DNA from: Candidatus Kutchimonas denitrificans
GTDB taxonomy: Bacteria > Gemmatimonadota > Gemmatimonadetes > Palauibacterales > KS3-K002
NCBI GenBank assembly: GCA_011774835.1
Contig: JAACAK010000142.1
Coordinates: 1-38,143 of the forward strand
DNA length: 38,143 nt
Direction of reading: 5' to 3'
The position numbers and the translations under genes were made by a program. Under the pieces are notes generated by a model. The model worked only from the letters and a program-made list of their open reading frames with translations, was not told where the DNA came from and ran no database searches. Below, piece by piece: positions 16,722 to 24,877 of this stretch; within the stretch, counting starts at the first letter, position 1, and every line of letters starts with the position of its first letter.

Positions 16722-18737
16722 ATGGACATGGCTGATAGGGAGCGGGAACGCCTGATCCAGCGGTTGGAGCTGCTGGAGTGGGAGTTGGAGCGCTTCCGTG
16801 GCGAGATCGAGGCGCTGAAGCGCGAGGTATCCGGGGGTGTGCAGATCGGCGCCGCCGCGTCGCCGGCCGTGTCCGAGGCCGTGGCTCCGGATGAGGTCGC
16901 TTCGATCCGGCGACAGGAGGCCGAAGAGTCGGTCCCGAGGGCCCCACCTGGCCGAGCGAGTGGTCGCCGCGCTGCCGACCTGGAGTTCTGGCTGGGCGGG
17001 CGTGGCCTGCTGTTGCTGGGCGTCGCCGCCCTGGTTTTCGCCGTCGGCTTCTTCGTCAAAGAGGCGATCGAGCGGGGGTGGATCGGACCGACGATACGCG
17101 TGCTGCTGGGCGCGGGTGTGGGAGTCGTCGCCGTGGTCGCTGGGGAGCGGTTGCGGTCGGCGGGTTACCGGACGTACGGGCTGTGGCTGGCGGCGGGCGG
17201 TTTCGGCGGCATCTACCTGAGCATCTGGGCGGCGACGGCACTCTATTCGCTAGTCCCGACATCGGTGGGTTTTCTGCTGATGGTGGCCGTGGTGGTGGCG
17301 GCCGCGGGTTTGGGACTGCTGCGCGATTCCGAGTCGTTCGTGGCATTGGCGGCGTTCGGTGGCTATCTGGCGCCGTTGCTGCTGGGGATGGAGTCGGCAT
17401 CGGTCGCCTTCAGCCTCGGATACCTGGGACTCATCACCGGTGCCGGTTTCGTCCTCGCTTATCGTTCCGGCTGGGCTTACCTGGCGGCCCTGGTCGTGAC
17501 GGGCGGCAGCATCCTCTCCATCGCGTCGCAGGGGCAACCGCACCTCCACGGCATCTATCTCACCGCGCTGGTAGCGGCCGCTCTGGCCGTCGCCCGCCGG
17601 CGCCGCTGGCCCGTCATCTCGCTGTTCGCCGTGGCGCTGGGTTGGACTGTATTCTGGGTCGGCAGCCATGACTGGGGTGTCTCTGGCCTTCTGTTTTCCG
17701 TCTACGCCGCCGCGCTCTGGGGTGCCGACCTGGTCGCTTCGCTGGGGGTGACGGACTGGGTTGATGCCGGAGCGGCGGCAGACGGGGGCGGGTCAGACGC
17801 TGTTGCGGAAGAGCTGGTGCGCGGACAGGACACCGAAGCGCTGGCCCGGGAGTTCTGTGGTCTGGCGGTCCTGTTGCTGCCGCCATGGCTCTTCCTGCTG
17901 TCGGCCATGGCGGGATTGGAAGCTTCGGCCTACAGCGATCAGAGGGACGCGATCGGGCTCGGGCTAGCGCTGATCCTGGGCGCGGTGTACCTGGCGCACG
18001 CGAGCTGGGCGCCGGCGGGTCGTGGCGCGGGCAGCCGCATCTGGCGCTCCGCCCTCGGGCTCGCCCTGATCGTCGCGGCGCCGACAATCGTCTGGAGCGA
18101 AATGCCCCTCGTCCGCGCCTGGCTGGCGGAAGGTGTGGCGCTTACCGGAGCGGGTTTGGCGCTGAAGCGCGTCGATGCCCGGGCGGCCGGGTTGGCGGCG
18201 TTCACCCTCGCCGTGTCGACTTACTGGGGTGCCGCGGTGAGCCGGCCGCCGGCCGACGTGGCGTTCGTCGGCGCCTGGGGGATCACCGGTCTGGCCACCT
18301 GCCTGGGGCCCGTCATCTGGGGACTCGCCCTGGCCGGCGTCGAGCGGCCGGCACGCTGGGAGCTGGCGATCCGCCCTTTCGCCCTGCTGGCCGCCGCCGT
18401 GTTCTTCCTGGGCTGGGGGACGGTGGAGATCGATCGGTTTTTCAAGCTCAAGGGTGCCGGGGAGCGCTGGCGCCTGGCCCGTGATCTCAGCATCAGCGCT
18501 TTCTGGATGGTGTACGCCGCCACGCTGCTCGTCCTCGGATTCGGGATCAAGAACGCGGCGGCGCGTTGGCTCGGTCTGGGGATGGCGTTGGTCGCCGCGT
18601 TGAAGGTCTTTGCCTACGACCTTGCGAATCTCTCGCAGCTCTACCGAATCGTCAGCTTCGTCCTGTTGGCCGTGGTTCTGCTCGGTCTGTCGTTCAGGTA
18701 TCAGAAGCTTCGTCGCCAGGAGAACGGCGAGTCGTGA
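16722..18737 (+). CDS. DUF2339 polytopic membrane protein
   Basis: 671 residues from the ATG at 16722 with GGAGAG upstream; the earlier ATG at 16665 has none. Residues 1-40 form a coiled coil (RERERLIQRLELLEWELERF), then a variable linker, then about 18 transmembrane helices. The region LLLLGVAALVFAVGFFVKEA to GGFGGIYLSIWAA is the diagnostic DUF2339 block. The function is unknown; members are large inner-membrane proteins seen in many phyla. It is followed by an AraC gene whose possible GTG start overlaps its stop (GTGA). Confidence 0.87.
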   Translation: MDMADRERERLIQRLELLEWELERFRGEIEALKREVSGGVQIGAAASPAVSEAVAPDEVASIRRQEAEESVPRAPPGRASGRRAADLEFWLGGRGLLLLGVAALVFAVGFFVKEAIERGWIGPTIRVLLGAGVGVVAVVAGERLRSAGYRTYGLWLAAGGFGGIYLSIWAATALYSLVPTSVGFLLMVAVVVAAAGLGLLRDSESFVALAAFGGYLAPLLLGMESASVAFSLGYLGLITGAGFVLAYRSGWAYLAALVVTGGSILSIASQGQPHLHGIYLTALVAAALAVARRRRWPVISLFAVALGWTVFWVGSHDWGVSGLLFSVYAAALWGADLVASLGVTDWVDAGAAADGGGSDAVAEELVRGQDTEALAREFCGLAVLLLPPWLFLLSAMAGLEASAYSDQRDAIGLGLALILGAVYLAHASWAPAGRGAGSRIWRSALGLALIVAAPTIVWSEMPLVRAWLAEGVALTGAGLALKRVDARAAGLAAFTLAVSTYWGAAVSRPPADVAFVGAWGITGLATCLGPVIWGLALAGVERPARWELAIRPFALLAAAVFFLGWGTVEIDRFFKLKGAGERWRLARDLSISAFWMVYAATLLVLGFGIKNAAARWLGLGMALVAALKVFAYDLANLSQLYRIVSFVLLAVVLLGLSFRYQKLRRQENGES

Positions 18738-18781
18738 TCAGCGGCGTCGGCCTGGATGGCGTAACGGAAAGCTCGATCGGC

Positions 18782-19603
18782 ATGTCCGCCGCTGGATACT
18801 GGGAGATCCCGCCAGGTCCAGTCCTGGCCCCTTTCGTCGACTGCTTCTGGATCCGTCGGGGGTCGCTGCCGCCGAACGTTACCCAGCGTAATCGGATTCT
18901 CCCCGACGGGCGGATCGATATCCTTTTCGTGCTGGGCGACGATCCGGAGCGCGCCGCTCCTGTGCCGCGTGCCGGGTCCTATGCGGTAGGCACCATGCGC
19001 CGGGCCCTGGTCCTCGACCTGGAAGGGAGATTCGAATTTCTCGGGGTTCGATTCGCCCCCGGCGCGGCCGCCTCGTTCTTGGGCCTTCCCGCGGCGGAAA
19101 TCACCGATCAGACTGTGGCCCTGGAGGGCTGCTGGGGCCGGTCGGCCCTGGAGCTCGAGGAGCGACTCCGGGACGTTGCGCCGGGTCTGCGAGTCCCACT
19201 CGTAAGAGCCGAGCTGGAGGTACGGCTGGTTCGGTTTCGGCCGCCTTCGGCCCTGGTTCTGGCCGCGTCGTCATTGATCGCGAAGCGAATCGGTCGGATC
19301 AAGGTGAGCGAGCTGTGCCGTACGCTCGGTGTGGGCGAGCGGAGGCTGCGGCGTCTCTTCGCCAGCTCGGTCGGACTCTCCCCCAAGGAGGCCTGTCGAG
19401 TCGCTCGGTTCGTGCACGCGGCCGAGCTGCTGCGGCGGCCTGAAGGGTCAGATCTGGCCCGCGTCTCGGCCCGGGCCGGTTACTACGATCAGCCCCACTT
19501 CATTCGTGAGTTCCGGCGATTGAGTGGTCTCACGCCCGGCAGCTATCTGGCCGAACGTCGGGCTGTCCGTTCTGTACAATCGCGCGCGGCCCGGTCCGAC
19601 TAG
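18782..19603 (+). CDS. AraC family transcriptional regulator with DUF6597-like N-domain
   Basis: 273 residues from the ATG at 18782. A GTG at 18734 overlapping the DUF2339 stop is also possible and would add 16 residues with an AGGAG site. The N-terminal half follows the DUF6597 pattern (PPGPVLAPFVDCFW, RILPDGRIDILF). The last 90 residues hold two helix-turn-helix motifs: IKVSELCRTLGVGERRLRRL and ARVSARAGYYDQPHFIREFR, then LTPGSYL. It binds DNA as an activator or repressor; the ligand is unknown. The position suggests control of its own operon or of the next genes. Confidence 0.9.
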   Translation: MSAAGYWEIPPGPVLAPFVDCFWIRRGSLPPNVTQRNRILPDGRIDILFVLGDDPERAAPVPRAGSYAVGTMRRALVLDLEGRFEFLGVRFAPGAAASFLGLPAAEITDQTVALEGCWGRSALELEERLRDVAPGLRVPLVRAELEVRLVRFRPPSALVLAASSLIAKRIGRIKVSELCRTLGVGERRLRRLFASSVGLSPKEACRVARFVHAAELLRRPEGSDLARVSARAGYYDQPHFIREFRRLSGLTPGSYLAERRAVRSVQSRAARSD

Positions 19604-19657
19604 ATTGACGGCGGAGAATCATGAAACGGGGCTCGTCGGCCACCGGAGGTGACCCGA

Positions 19658-19765
19658 ATGGAATCGAGAGACAGCGGCGTCAGGCGATTCCGGGCCACTG
19701 CGCTCGGCGCGGGCGTCATCGTCCTGACGGCCGGTGCCATCATGACGCGCACACAGGAGGCCTAG
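19658..19765 (+). CDS. 35-residue single-pass membrane microprotein
   Basis: ATG at 19658, TAG at 19763-19765. GGAGGTGA, complementary to the 16S tail, lies five bases upstream: the strongest ribosome site noted in the window. Protein: charged start MESRDSGVRRFR, hydrophobic helix ATALGAGVIVLTAGAIM (13-29), then TRTQEA. Its end carries AGGAGG for the VOC gene, whose ATG immediately follows the stop, so the two are coupled. The one-helix topology with basic residues before it predicts the N-terminus inside. No family recognised. Confidence 0.65.
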   Translation: MESRDSGVRRFRATALGAGVIVLTAGAIMTRTQEA

Positions 19766-20149
19766 ATGAAGAGACTCAGCCCGGTACTCGTGGTCGAGGC
19801 GATCGAGCCCGTCCTTCCGTTCTGGGTGGATCGCCTCGGATTCGCCAAGACCGCCGAGGTGCCGGAGGGCGACGCTCTCGGCTTCGTAATGCTGGACAAA
19901 GACGGCGTTCAGGTCATGTATCAGACGCTCCGTAGCATCGCGAACGATGTGGAAACACTGGCCGACATGCCGACGGGTGCGGCCATGCTCTTCATCGAGG
20001 TCGCTGATGTCGATGCGGTGGAGCAGGCGCTGGAGGGTGTGGAGCAGGTGATCCCGCGTCGCAAGACGTTCTACGGCGCCGACGAGGTCGTCGTTCGAGA
20101 CCCCGCGGGCAACGTGATCACGTTCGCGGAGTTCGCCGAGAGCGGTTGA
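19766..20149 (+). CDS. VOC superfamily (glyoxalase/bleomycin resistance-like) protein
   Basis: 127 residues. One vicinal-oxygen-chelate domain made of two beta-alpha-beta-beta-beta modules: VLVVEAIEPVLPFWVDRLGF for the first, LFIEVADVDAVEQALEGV for the second, and the end VVRDPAGNVITFAEF, where the Glu is a usual metal ligand. The expected first-module His is not obvious, so metal binding is uncertain. Such proteins act as dioxygenases, isomerases, or binding proteins for drugs. It follows the microprotein stop directly and is closed by a terminator at 20184-20221. Confidence 0.88.
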   Translation: MKRLSPVLVVEAIEPVLPFWVDRLGFAKTAEVPEGDALGFVMLDKDGVQVMYQTLRSIANDVETLADMPTGAAMLFIEVADVDAVEQALEGVEQVIPRRKTFYGADEVVVRDPAGNVITFAEFAESG

Positions 20150-20183
20150 GATCGCTGGCGACTCCACCCACCGGCACAACGAG

Positions 20184-20221
20184 AAAGGGGTCACCCCGAT
20201 CGAATCGGGACGACCCCTTTT
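20184..20221. terminator. Bidirectional terminator between VOC and cold-shock genes
   Basis: AAAGGGGTC (20184-20192) pairs with GACCCCTTT (20212-20220), then T. Inside is a second short stem CCCGAT/ATCGGG. The arms end in A and T runs on both sides, so it can end the VOC transcript (+) and the cold-shock transcript (-). Confidence 0.85.
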
Positions 20222-20242
20222 CCCGTACGATGGCCAGAGGCT

Positions 20243-20455
20243 TTAGCTGCCCAGGCTGACCACGTTCTGAGCCGCCGGGCCCTTCTGGCCCTCGACGACG
20301 TCGAACTCCACCCGCTCACCCTCGCGCAGGGACTTGAAGCCCTCGGCCTGGATGGCGGTGTGATGGACGAAGCAGTCCTTCTGCCCGTCCTCGGGCGTGA
20401 TGAAGCCGAAGCCCTTGGCGTCGTTGAACCACTTGACGGTTCCGGTCGTACGCAT
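20243..20455 (-). CDS. cspA: Cold shock domain protein (CspA family)
   Basis: 70 residues, the full length of a single cold-shock domain. RNA-binding motifs are KGFGFI (RNP1) and DCFVHHTAI (RNP2; Cys and His where Val and Phe are usual). The OB-fold ends with a [13 protein letters not shown] tail. It binds single-stranded nucleic acids and acts as an RNA chaperone. Ribosome site AGAAGGAG lies eight bases before the ATG. The leader of about 207 bases from the promoter at 20669-20696 includes a terminator-like hairpin, suggesting control at the RNA level. The exact paralogue (cspA, cspD) cannot be decided. Confidence 0.93.
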   Translation of the reverse strand: MRTTGTVKWFNDAKGFGFITPEDGQKDCFVHHTAIQAEGFKSLREGERVEFDVVEGQKGPAAQNVVSLGS

Positions 20456-20662
20456 CTGCCGTACTCCTTCTGTTTCGTTCTGGTAATCGGAGTGCGGCGC
20501 TGCCGTACCTACCGACTACACATTCTGCGCGGACCCTGCCCCGCGCCGGGCCTGCCGTCGCGGCTGTCGGCGACGCCGATCAGCCGTCGATTCCATGCAC
20601 CAAACGAAAAAAGGACCGGCGTTTGAGCCAGGTCCCTCGTGGTTCGCTGGTGTTCTAAACGG
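20456..20662 (-). promoter_or_regulatory. Long 5' leader of cspA with terminator-like hairpin
   Basis: From the predicted start near 20662 to the ATG at 20455. The first 55 or so bases end in a hairpin with T6 (20606-20636), and the remainder is GC-rich and foldable. Two readings are possible: a small RNA of about 57 nt followed by read-through into cspA, or a leader that attenuates transcription of the gene. E. coli cspA has a temperature-responsive leader of about 160 nt, so a regulatory leader is plausible. Confidence 0.5.
20606..20636 (-). terminator. Intrinsic terminator or attenuator inside the cspA leader
   Basis: On the minus strand GGACC-T-GGC, a loop, GCC-GGTCC, then TTTTTT (20607-20612). 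Eight pairs with one bulge and a six-T run make a good terminator, yet it lies 150 bases before the cspA start codon on the coding strand of that gene. Confidence 0.75.
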
Positions 20663-20668
20663 CGCCTA

Positions 20669-20696
20669 ACCATAACACCCTCGGGGTCTTTGTCAA
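20669..20696 (-). promoter_or_regulatory. Strong sigma-70 promoter reading toward cspA
   Basis: Minus strand: TTGACA (20696-20691), 16 bases, TATGGT (20674-20669), with TG two bases upstream making an extended -10. The -35 box is a perfect match. The expected start is near 20662. Confidence 0.7.
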
Positions 20697-20823
20697 TGGT
20701 GACGTCAAGGGTGACTCGAGCCGACGCAGCGGGGCGGGGGTCGCGCGTTGGCGCCCAACAGTGTAGTTTGCGACCCCAGTTAGGGTAGCGTCCGACTCGA
20801 CAAACGGATCCCGGGAGATCTTC

Positions 20824-22434
20824 GTGCGACGGTTACGTATTGGAATTCTCGACCTTGTTGCCAAGGCACCGACGCGGTCGCTGTGGGCGCGCGTCATGCA
20901 CGCCAACCTCGCCAGCATCATGCCTCAGGCACTGGCGGTCTGGTGTGAGGAAGCTGGCCACGACGTCAGGTTCGTCTGCTACACCGGGCTCGAAGATCTG
21001 TCGAAGGAGCTCCCCGACGACCTCGACATCCTGTTCATCGGCGCGTTCACGCAGGCGGCGCAGCTGGCCTACGCGATCAGCAATCTATACCGCCAGCGCG
21101 GCGTTCTGACCGTGCTGGGCGGCCCGCACGCCCGCTGTTACCCCGACGACGCGGCGAAGTACTTCGATTACGTCCTGGGCTTCACCGATCGTTCCGTCGT
21201 GCAGGACGTTCTGGACGACTGCGCGCCGCACCGGCCGCTGGGCCTGCAGCTGAGCGCCGATCGGCAGCCGCTGTACTTGCCGAGCGTGCGGGAGCGTTGG
21301 AAGTACATCGAGCCGACGCTGGCGAAGGCGGCCACCACGATCAAGGCGGTGCCGATGGTCGGGAGCCTGGGCTGTCCTTATACCTGCAGTTTCTGCATCG
21401 ATTCGACCGTCGACTATCAGCAGATGTGCCACGACCAGATCCGCGACGACCTCCTGTTCCTGGGCGAGCGGATGCCGAAGGCGGCGGTGGGATGGCACGA
21501 TCCCAATTTCGGGGTCCGGTTCGACGAGCAGTTGAACGCGATCGAGGACTCGGCCGCCAACGGGAAGAGGACACCGTTCATTGCCGAGAGCAGTCTGGCG
21601 CTGCTGTCCGAGCGCAATTTGAAGCGACTGCGCGATGCCGGCTTCAAGGCGCTGCTGCCGGGGATCGAGTCCTGGTACTCGCTGGGTGGCAAGTCGAAGA
21701 CGGGCAAGACGCAAGGGATGGAGAAGGTCAACAAGGTCTCGGCGCACGTCAACATGCTGCTCCGCTATGTCCCTTACGTTCAGACGAACTTCGTGCTCGG
21801 CCTCGACGACGATGAAGGTGATGAGCCGTTCGAGCTGACGAAGCGGTTTCTGGACAAGACGCCCGGCGCGTTTCCCGGCTACTCGCTGCTGACCGCGTTC
21901 GGCGAAGCGGCCCCGCTCAATCTCGAGCTGCAGAAAGAGGACCGCGTGCTCCCGTTCCCCTTCCATTTCCTGAACAACAACCATGCGATGAACGTCCGGC
22001 CGAAGAACTACGACTGGCCGGAGTTCTACGATCGCGTGATCGATCTGACGCGGTACTCTTTCTCCTGGAAACTGATCGCACGTCGCGCCAGGGCGACCCG
22101 TCCGGGCTTCTCGATCTGGCTCAACGTGGTGCGGGCGATCTCATCTGAGGGTTTCGGCAGGATCAAGCACTACCGCACGATTCGGCGATTGTTGGACATG
22201 GATCGGTCGGTGCGCCGTTTCTTCGACGGCGAGACGACCGAGGTGCCCGAGTTCTACAGGGCCCGCGTGCGGAGCGACCTCGGACCTTTCTGGGAGTACC
22301 TGCCGGAAGGCGCGCTCGAGCACGATCCGCAGGCGTACCTGAAGAAGACCCGGGCGCAGGCGGCGGAGCCGATGCATGGCAGCCGCGAATCGTCCGGCAG
22401 CGTGAGGCTTCCGGTGAGCGGCGGTCGGCGGTGA
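20824..22434 (+). CDS. B12-binding domain radical SAM protein
   Basis: 536 residues from a GTG at 20824 with GGGAG six bases upstream. Residues about 5-140 form a Rossmann-like B12-binding domain (HDVRFVCYT, LTVLGGPHARCYPDDA). Then the radical SAM motif GCPYTCSFC has Cys184, Cys188 and Cys191 to hold the [4Fe-4S] cluster that cleaves S-adenosylmethionine. The SAM-binding region continues to about 370; the C-terminal part is specific to this subgroup. Relatives include BchE and many methylating or ring-forming enzymes, so the reaction cannot be named. The following antiporter gene is unlikely to be related in function. Confidence 0.9.
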   Translation: MRRLRIGILDLVAKAPTRSLWARVMHANLASIMPQALAVWCEEAGHDVRFVCYTGLEDLSKELPDDLDILFIGAFTQAAQLAYAISNLYRQRGVLTVLGGPHARCYPDDAAKYFDYVLGFTDRSVVQDVLDDCAPHRPLGLQLSADRQPLYLPSVRERWKYIEPTLAKAATTIKAVPMVGSLGCPYTCSFCIDSTVDYQQMCHDQIRDDLLFLGERMPKAAVGWHDPNFGVRFDEQLNAIEDSAANGKRTPFIAESSLALLSERNLKRLRDAGFKALLPGIESWYSLGGKSKTGKTQGMEKVNKVSAHVNMLLRYVPYVQTNFVLGLDDDEGDEPFELTKRFLDKTPGAFPGYSLLTAFGEAAPLNLELQKEDRVLPFPFHFLNNNHAMNVRPKNYDWPEFYDRVIDLTRYSFSWKLIARRARATRPGFSIWLNVVRAISSEGFGRIKHYRTIRRLLDMDRSVRRFFDGETTEVPEFYRARVRSDLGPFWEYLPEGALEHDPQAYLKKTRAQAAEPMHGSRESSGSVRLPVSGGRR

Positions 22435-22480
22435 GCCGGGAGTAGCCGGCGCGTCGCTCCAGCACGATTACATCCCGCAG

Positions 22481-24211
22481 ATGGAAACGAGCGTGAATTA
22501 CGCCGCCAGCTTGTTGGCGGCGGCGGAGGAGCTCCCCTTCCTGCGCGAGCTGGTGGCGCTGTTCGCCCTCAGCGCGGCACTCACTTACCTGAGCCATCGC
22601 TTCAAGCTGGTTCCCATCGTCGGCTTCCTGTTCGCCGGGGTGCTGGCGGGTCCCTACGCGCTGGGCATCGTCACCGACCGGGAGTTCATTGCGAACACGG
22701 CGGAGATCGGCGTCATCCTGCTTCTCTTCACCATCGGTGTGGAGTTTAGCCTCGAGAAGCTGGCTCGAATACGGCGTTACATCATAGTCGGCGGCGGCTT
22801 TCAGGTCGGGCTCACCCTTGGGATCGTGGCCGCGGTGCTCGTCGTCCTGGGTGTCGACTGGCGTGCTGCCGTGTTCACCGCTTCACTGGTGGCGCTGAGC
22901 AGCACGGCCATCGTGCTCAAGCTGCTTTCGGATCGAGGCATAACCGATACGCCGGCCGGCCAGATCACCCTGGGTGTGCTGATCTTCCAGGACCTGATGG
23001 TCGTACCCCTGGTACTGTTCATGCCGATCCTGGGAGCCGCCGGCGGCTCCGCCGTCGACATCGGGCTGGCGCTCCTGGAGTCGATACTGATCGTCACGTT
23101 GGTCCTGGTCCTGGCACGGCGGACCGTCCCGTGGCTCCTGGACCGCGTGGCGGACGCCCGCAGCCCGGAGCTGTTCCTGCTCACCGTCGTGGTCATCTGC
23201 TTCGGGATCGCGTGGCTCACGAATTTGGGCGGCGTGAGCTTGGCGCTGGGCGCCTTCCTGGCGGGCCTGGTGGTGAGCGGTAGCCGGTTTCGCGAGCACG
23301 CTGTGGGTGAGATCATCCCGTTGCGAACCATCTTCAACGCGCTGTTCTTCGTGTCGATCGGGATGCTGCTGGACATTCGAGCCGTGCTCGCGCAGCCGCT
23401 GCTGCTGCTGGCGGTGGCGTTGAGCGCGCTGCTGCTCAAGTTCACGGTCACCGGCGCTGGCGTCCTGCTGCTCCGTTATCCGGTGGCGATCGCGGTCCCG
23501 GTCGCCCTCTACCTGGCGCAGATCGGCGAGTTCTCCCTGATCCTGCATCAGGTCGGCAACGGGTTCGGCCTGTCACCGGCGGGACTCGGTGCCGCCGGCG
23601 ATCAGGCCTTTCTGGCGGTGGCCGTCCTGTTGATGATGGCGACGCCGTTCGTGGTGCAGCTGGAGCCGCGACTGCGGGGGATGATATCGCGCGCTCGGCC
23701 CGAGAGCGCCGCCGCGGAGCAAGCCGGGGTGAGGAAGCTGACCGATCACGTCATCATCGGCGGCTTCGGGCTCGCCGGACGACAGATCCAGCGCCTGCTG
23801 CACGATTTCGGCATCCCCCACCTGATCGTCGACATGAACCCCGTCTCGGTGCTGGAGGCGGAGGCGGCTGGGTTGCCGGTGATTTACGGCGACTTGAGCC
23901 AGACCCATATCCTCCATCAGGCCGGCATCGAGAGAGCGCGGCTCGTCGTCGCGGCGGTCAACGACCCGACCGTACTGGCGCGCGTCGTGCACCGGGCGAA
24001 ACTGGCCAACCCGGCGGTCGAGATCATCGTGCGGACACCGTACGTGATGGACGTGGAGGGGCTGCACGAGGCGGGCGCGCACGTCGTGGTCAGCGAGGAG
24101 GTCGAATCGGCGCTGCGGCTGGTCGAGAAGGTCCTGTTCGCCTGTGGCATCCACGCCGAGGAGGCGGAGCGCCAGGTGGCGCGCATCCGGGCGGAGATCG
24201 AGGGCATTTGA
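22481..24211 (+). CDS. Cation:proton antiporter, KefB/YbaL type (CPA2) with TrkA_N domain
   Basis: 576 residues. The N-terminal 395 residues contain about 12 helices of the Na+/H+ exchanger fold: VGFLFAGVLAGPYALG, LLLFTIGVEFSLEKLA, VALSSTAIVLKLL and VLIFQDLMVVPLV, in which Asp of FQD is the usual ion site. From about 420 a TrkA_N/RCK domain follows: HVIIGGFGLAGRQIQRLL (GxGxxG), then GDLSQTHIL. It probably exports K+ in exchange for protons, gated by a nucleotide; the length matches YbaL. The start ATG has only a weak ribosome site. A hairpin at 24258-24294 follows. Confidence 0.92.
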   Translation: METSVNYAASLLAAAEELPFLRELVALFALSAALTYLSHRFKLVPIVGFLFAGVLAGPYALGIVTDREFIANTAEIGVILLLFTIGVEFSLEKLARIRRYIIVGGGFQVGLTLGIVAAVLVVLGVDWRAAVFTASLVALSSTAIVLKLLSDRGITDTPAGQITLGVLIFQDLMVVPLVLFMPILGAAGGSAVDIGLALLESILIVTLVLVLARRTVPWLLDRVADARSPELFLLTVVVICFGIAWLTNLGGVSLALGAFLAGLVVSGSRFREHAVGEIIPLRTIFNALFFVSIGMLLDIRAVLAQPLLLLAVALSALLLKFTVTGAGVLLLRYPVAIAVPVALYLAQIGEFSLILHQVGNGFGLSPAGLGAAGDQAFLAVAVLLMMATPFVVQLEPRLRGMISRARPESAAAEQAGVRKLTDHVIIGGFGLAGRQIQRLLHDFGIPHLIVDMNPVSVLEAEAAGLPVIYGDLSQTHILHQAGIERARLVVAAVNDPTVLARVVHRAKLANPAVEIIVRTPYVMDVEGLHEAGAHVVVSEEVESALRLVEKVLFACGIHAEEAERQVARIRAEIEGI

Positions 24212-24257
24212 GGTCATCGAGGGTCGGATCGACACTGCCGTGAACAGCGAGTGGGAT

Positions 24258-24294
24258 GCAGAGAGGGCCACCCGATTTTCGGGTGGCTCTCTGC
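24258..24294. terminator. Hairpin after the antiporter gene, terminator-like without T run
   Basis: GCAGAGAG-GG-CCACCCGA pairs with TCGGGTGGCTCTCTGC (two bulged G). Sixteen pairs make it very stable, but no T tract follows on either strand. It sits between the convergent antiporter gene (+) and the truncated TrkH gene (-). Confidence 0.55.
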
Positions 24295-24315
24295 TGTACT
24301 GCCTCGGCCCTGCGA

Positions 24316-24837
24316 CTATCGGGTCTCCAGGCCGGCCACTACGAAGAACGGGATGCGCGCTTCGGCGAACAGCTTACCCGTATCCGCGTCGACGAATCCG
24401 AGGCCGCCGTACCACTGCATCCAGGCGCGAGCGAACAGAAAAGCAGCGGTCTTGTCCTCTACGGTGGCCGTCGCGGTGAGCCCGGTGGTGGTGACGCCGG
24501 AGACCGCCTCGAAGAGGGCATCGAGGAACGACAGGCCGCCGGCCATGAGCGGGTAGATCATCGCGGCTGCGGCGAGCATGAAGACGCAGGCGACGACGAC
24601 AAGTGCCTCGTTGGTCTGGATGTCGTCGGCTTTCGGCAACCTGAACAGCGCCGCGGCCAGGGAGGCGGTGATCACGATGACGACTACGTAGCGTAGCGCC
24701 GTACCGGGCTCGCCGGAAACGAGCGAAACGATCAGCGGAACGATGGTGAGGGCGGCGATCACCCCCGCCAGCTCGCCGACGTAGCGCCCAACCACACGCA
24801 ACCGGACCGCGTAGATCAGCTCCCGCGCCTGTCTCAC
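24316..24837 (-). pseudogene. Truncated TrkH-type potassium transporter (N-terminal third)
   Basis: 173 residues. Residues 1-147 match the start of TrkH/KtrB: membrane helices at about 25-42, 48-66, 78-98, then the first pore loop SFLDALFEAVSGVTTTGLTA, with filter TTTGLT at 116-121, and WMQWYGGLG. Full proteins have about 450-480 residues with four such loops. Here the frame runs after Gly147 into 26 unrelated residues and stops. One pore loop cannot make a channel, so I call it a remnant. It lies 40 bases after the ComA-like gene and may still be transcribed with that operon. Confidence 0.78.
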
Positions 24838-24877
24838 GCGCTATGCCCTCTCGCTGTCACCACCAGGCGACGGCGGT

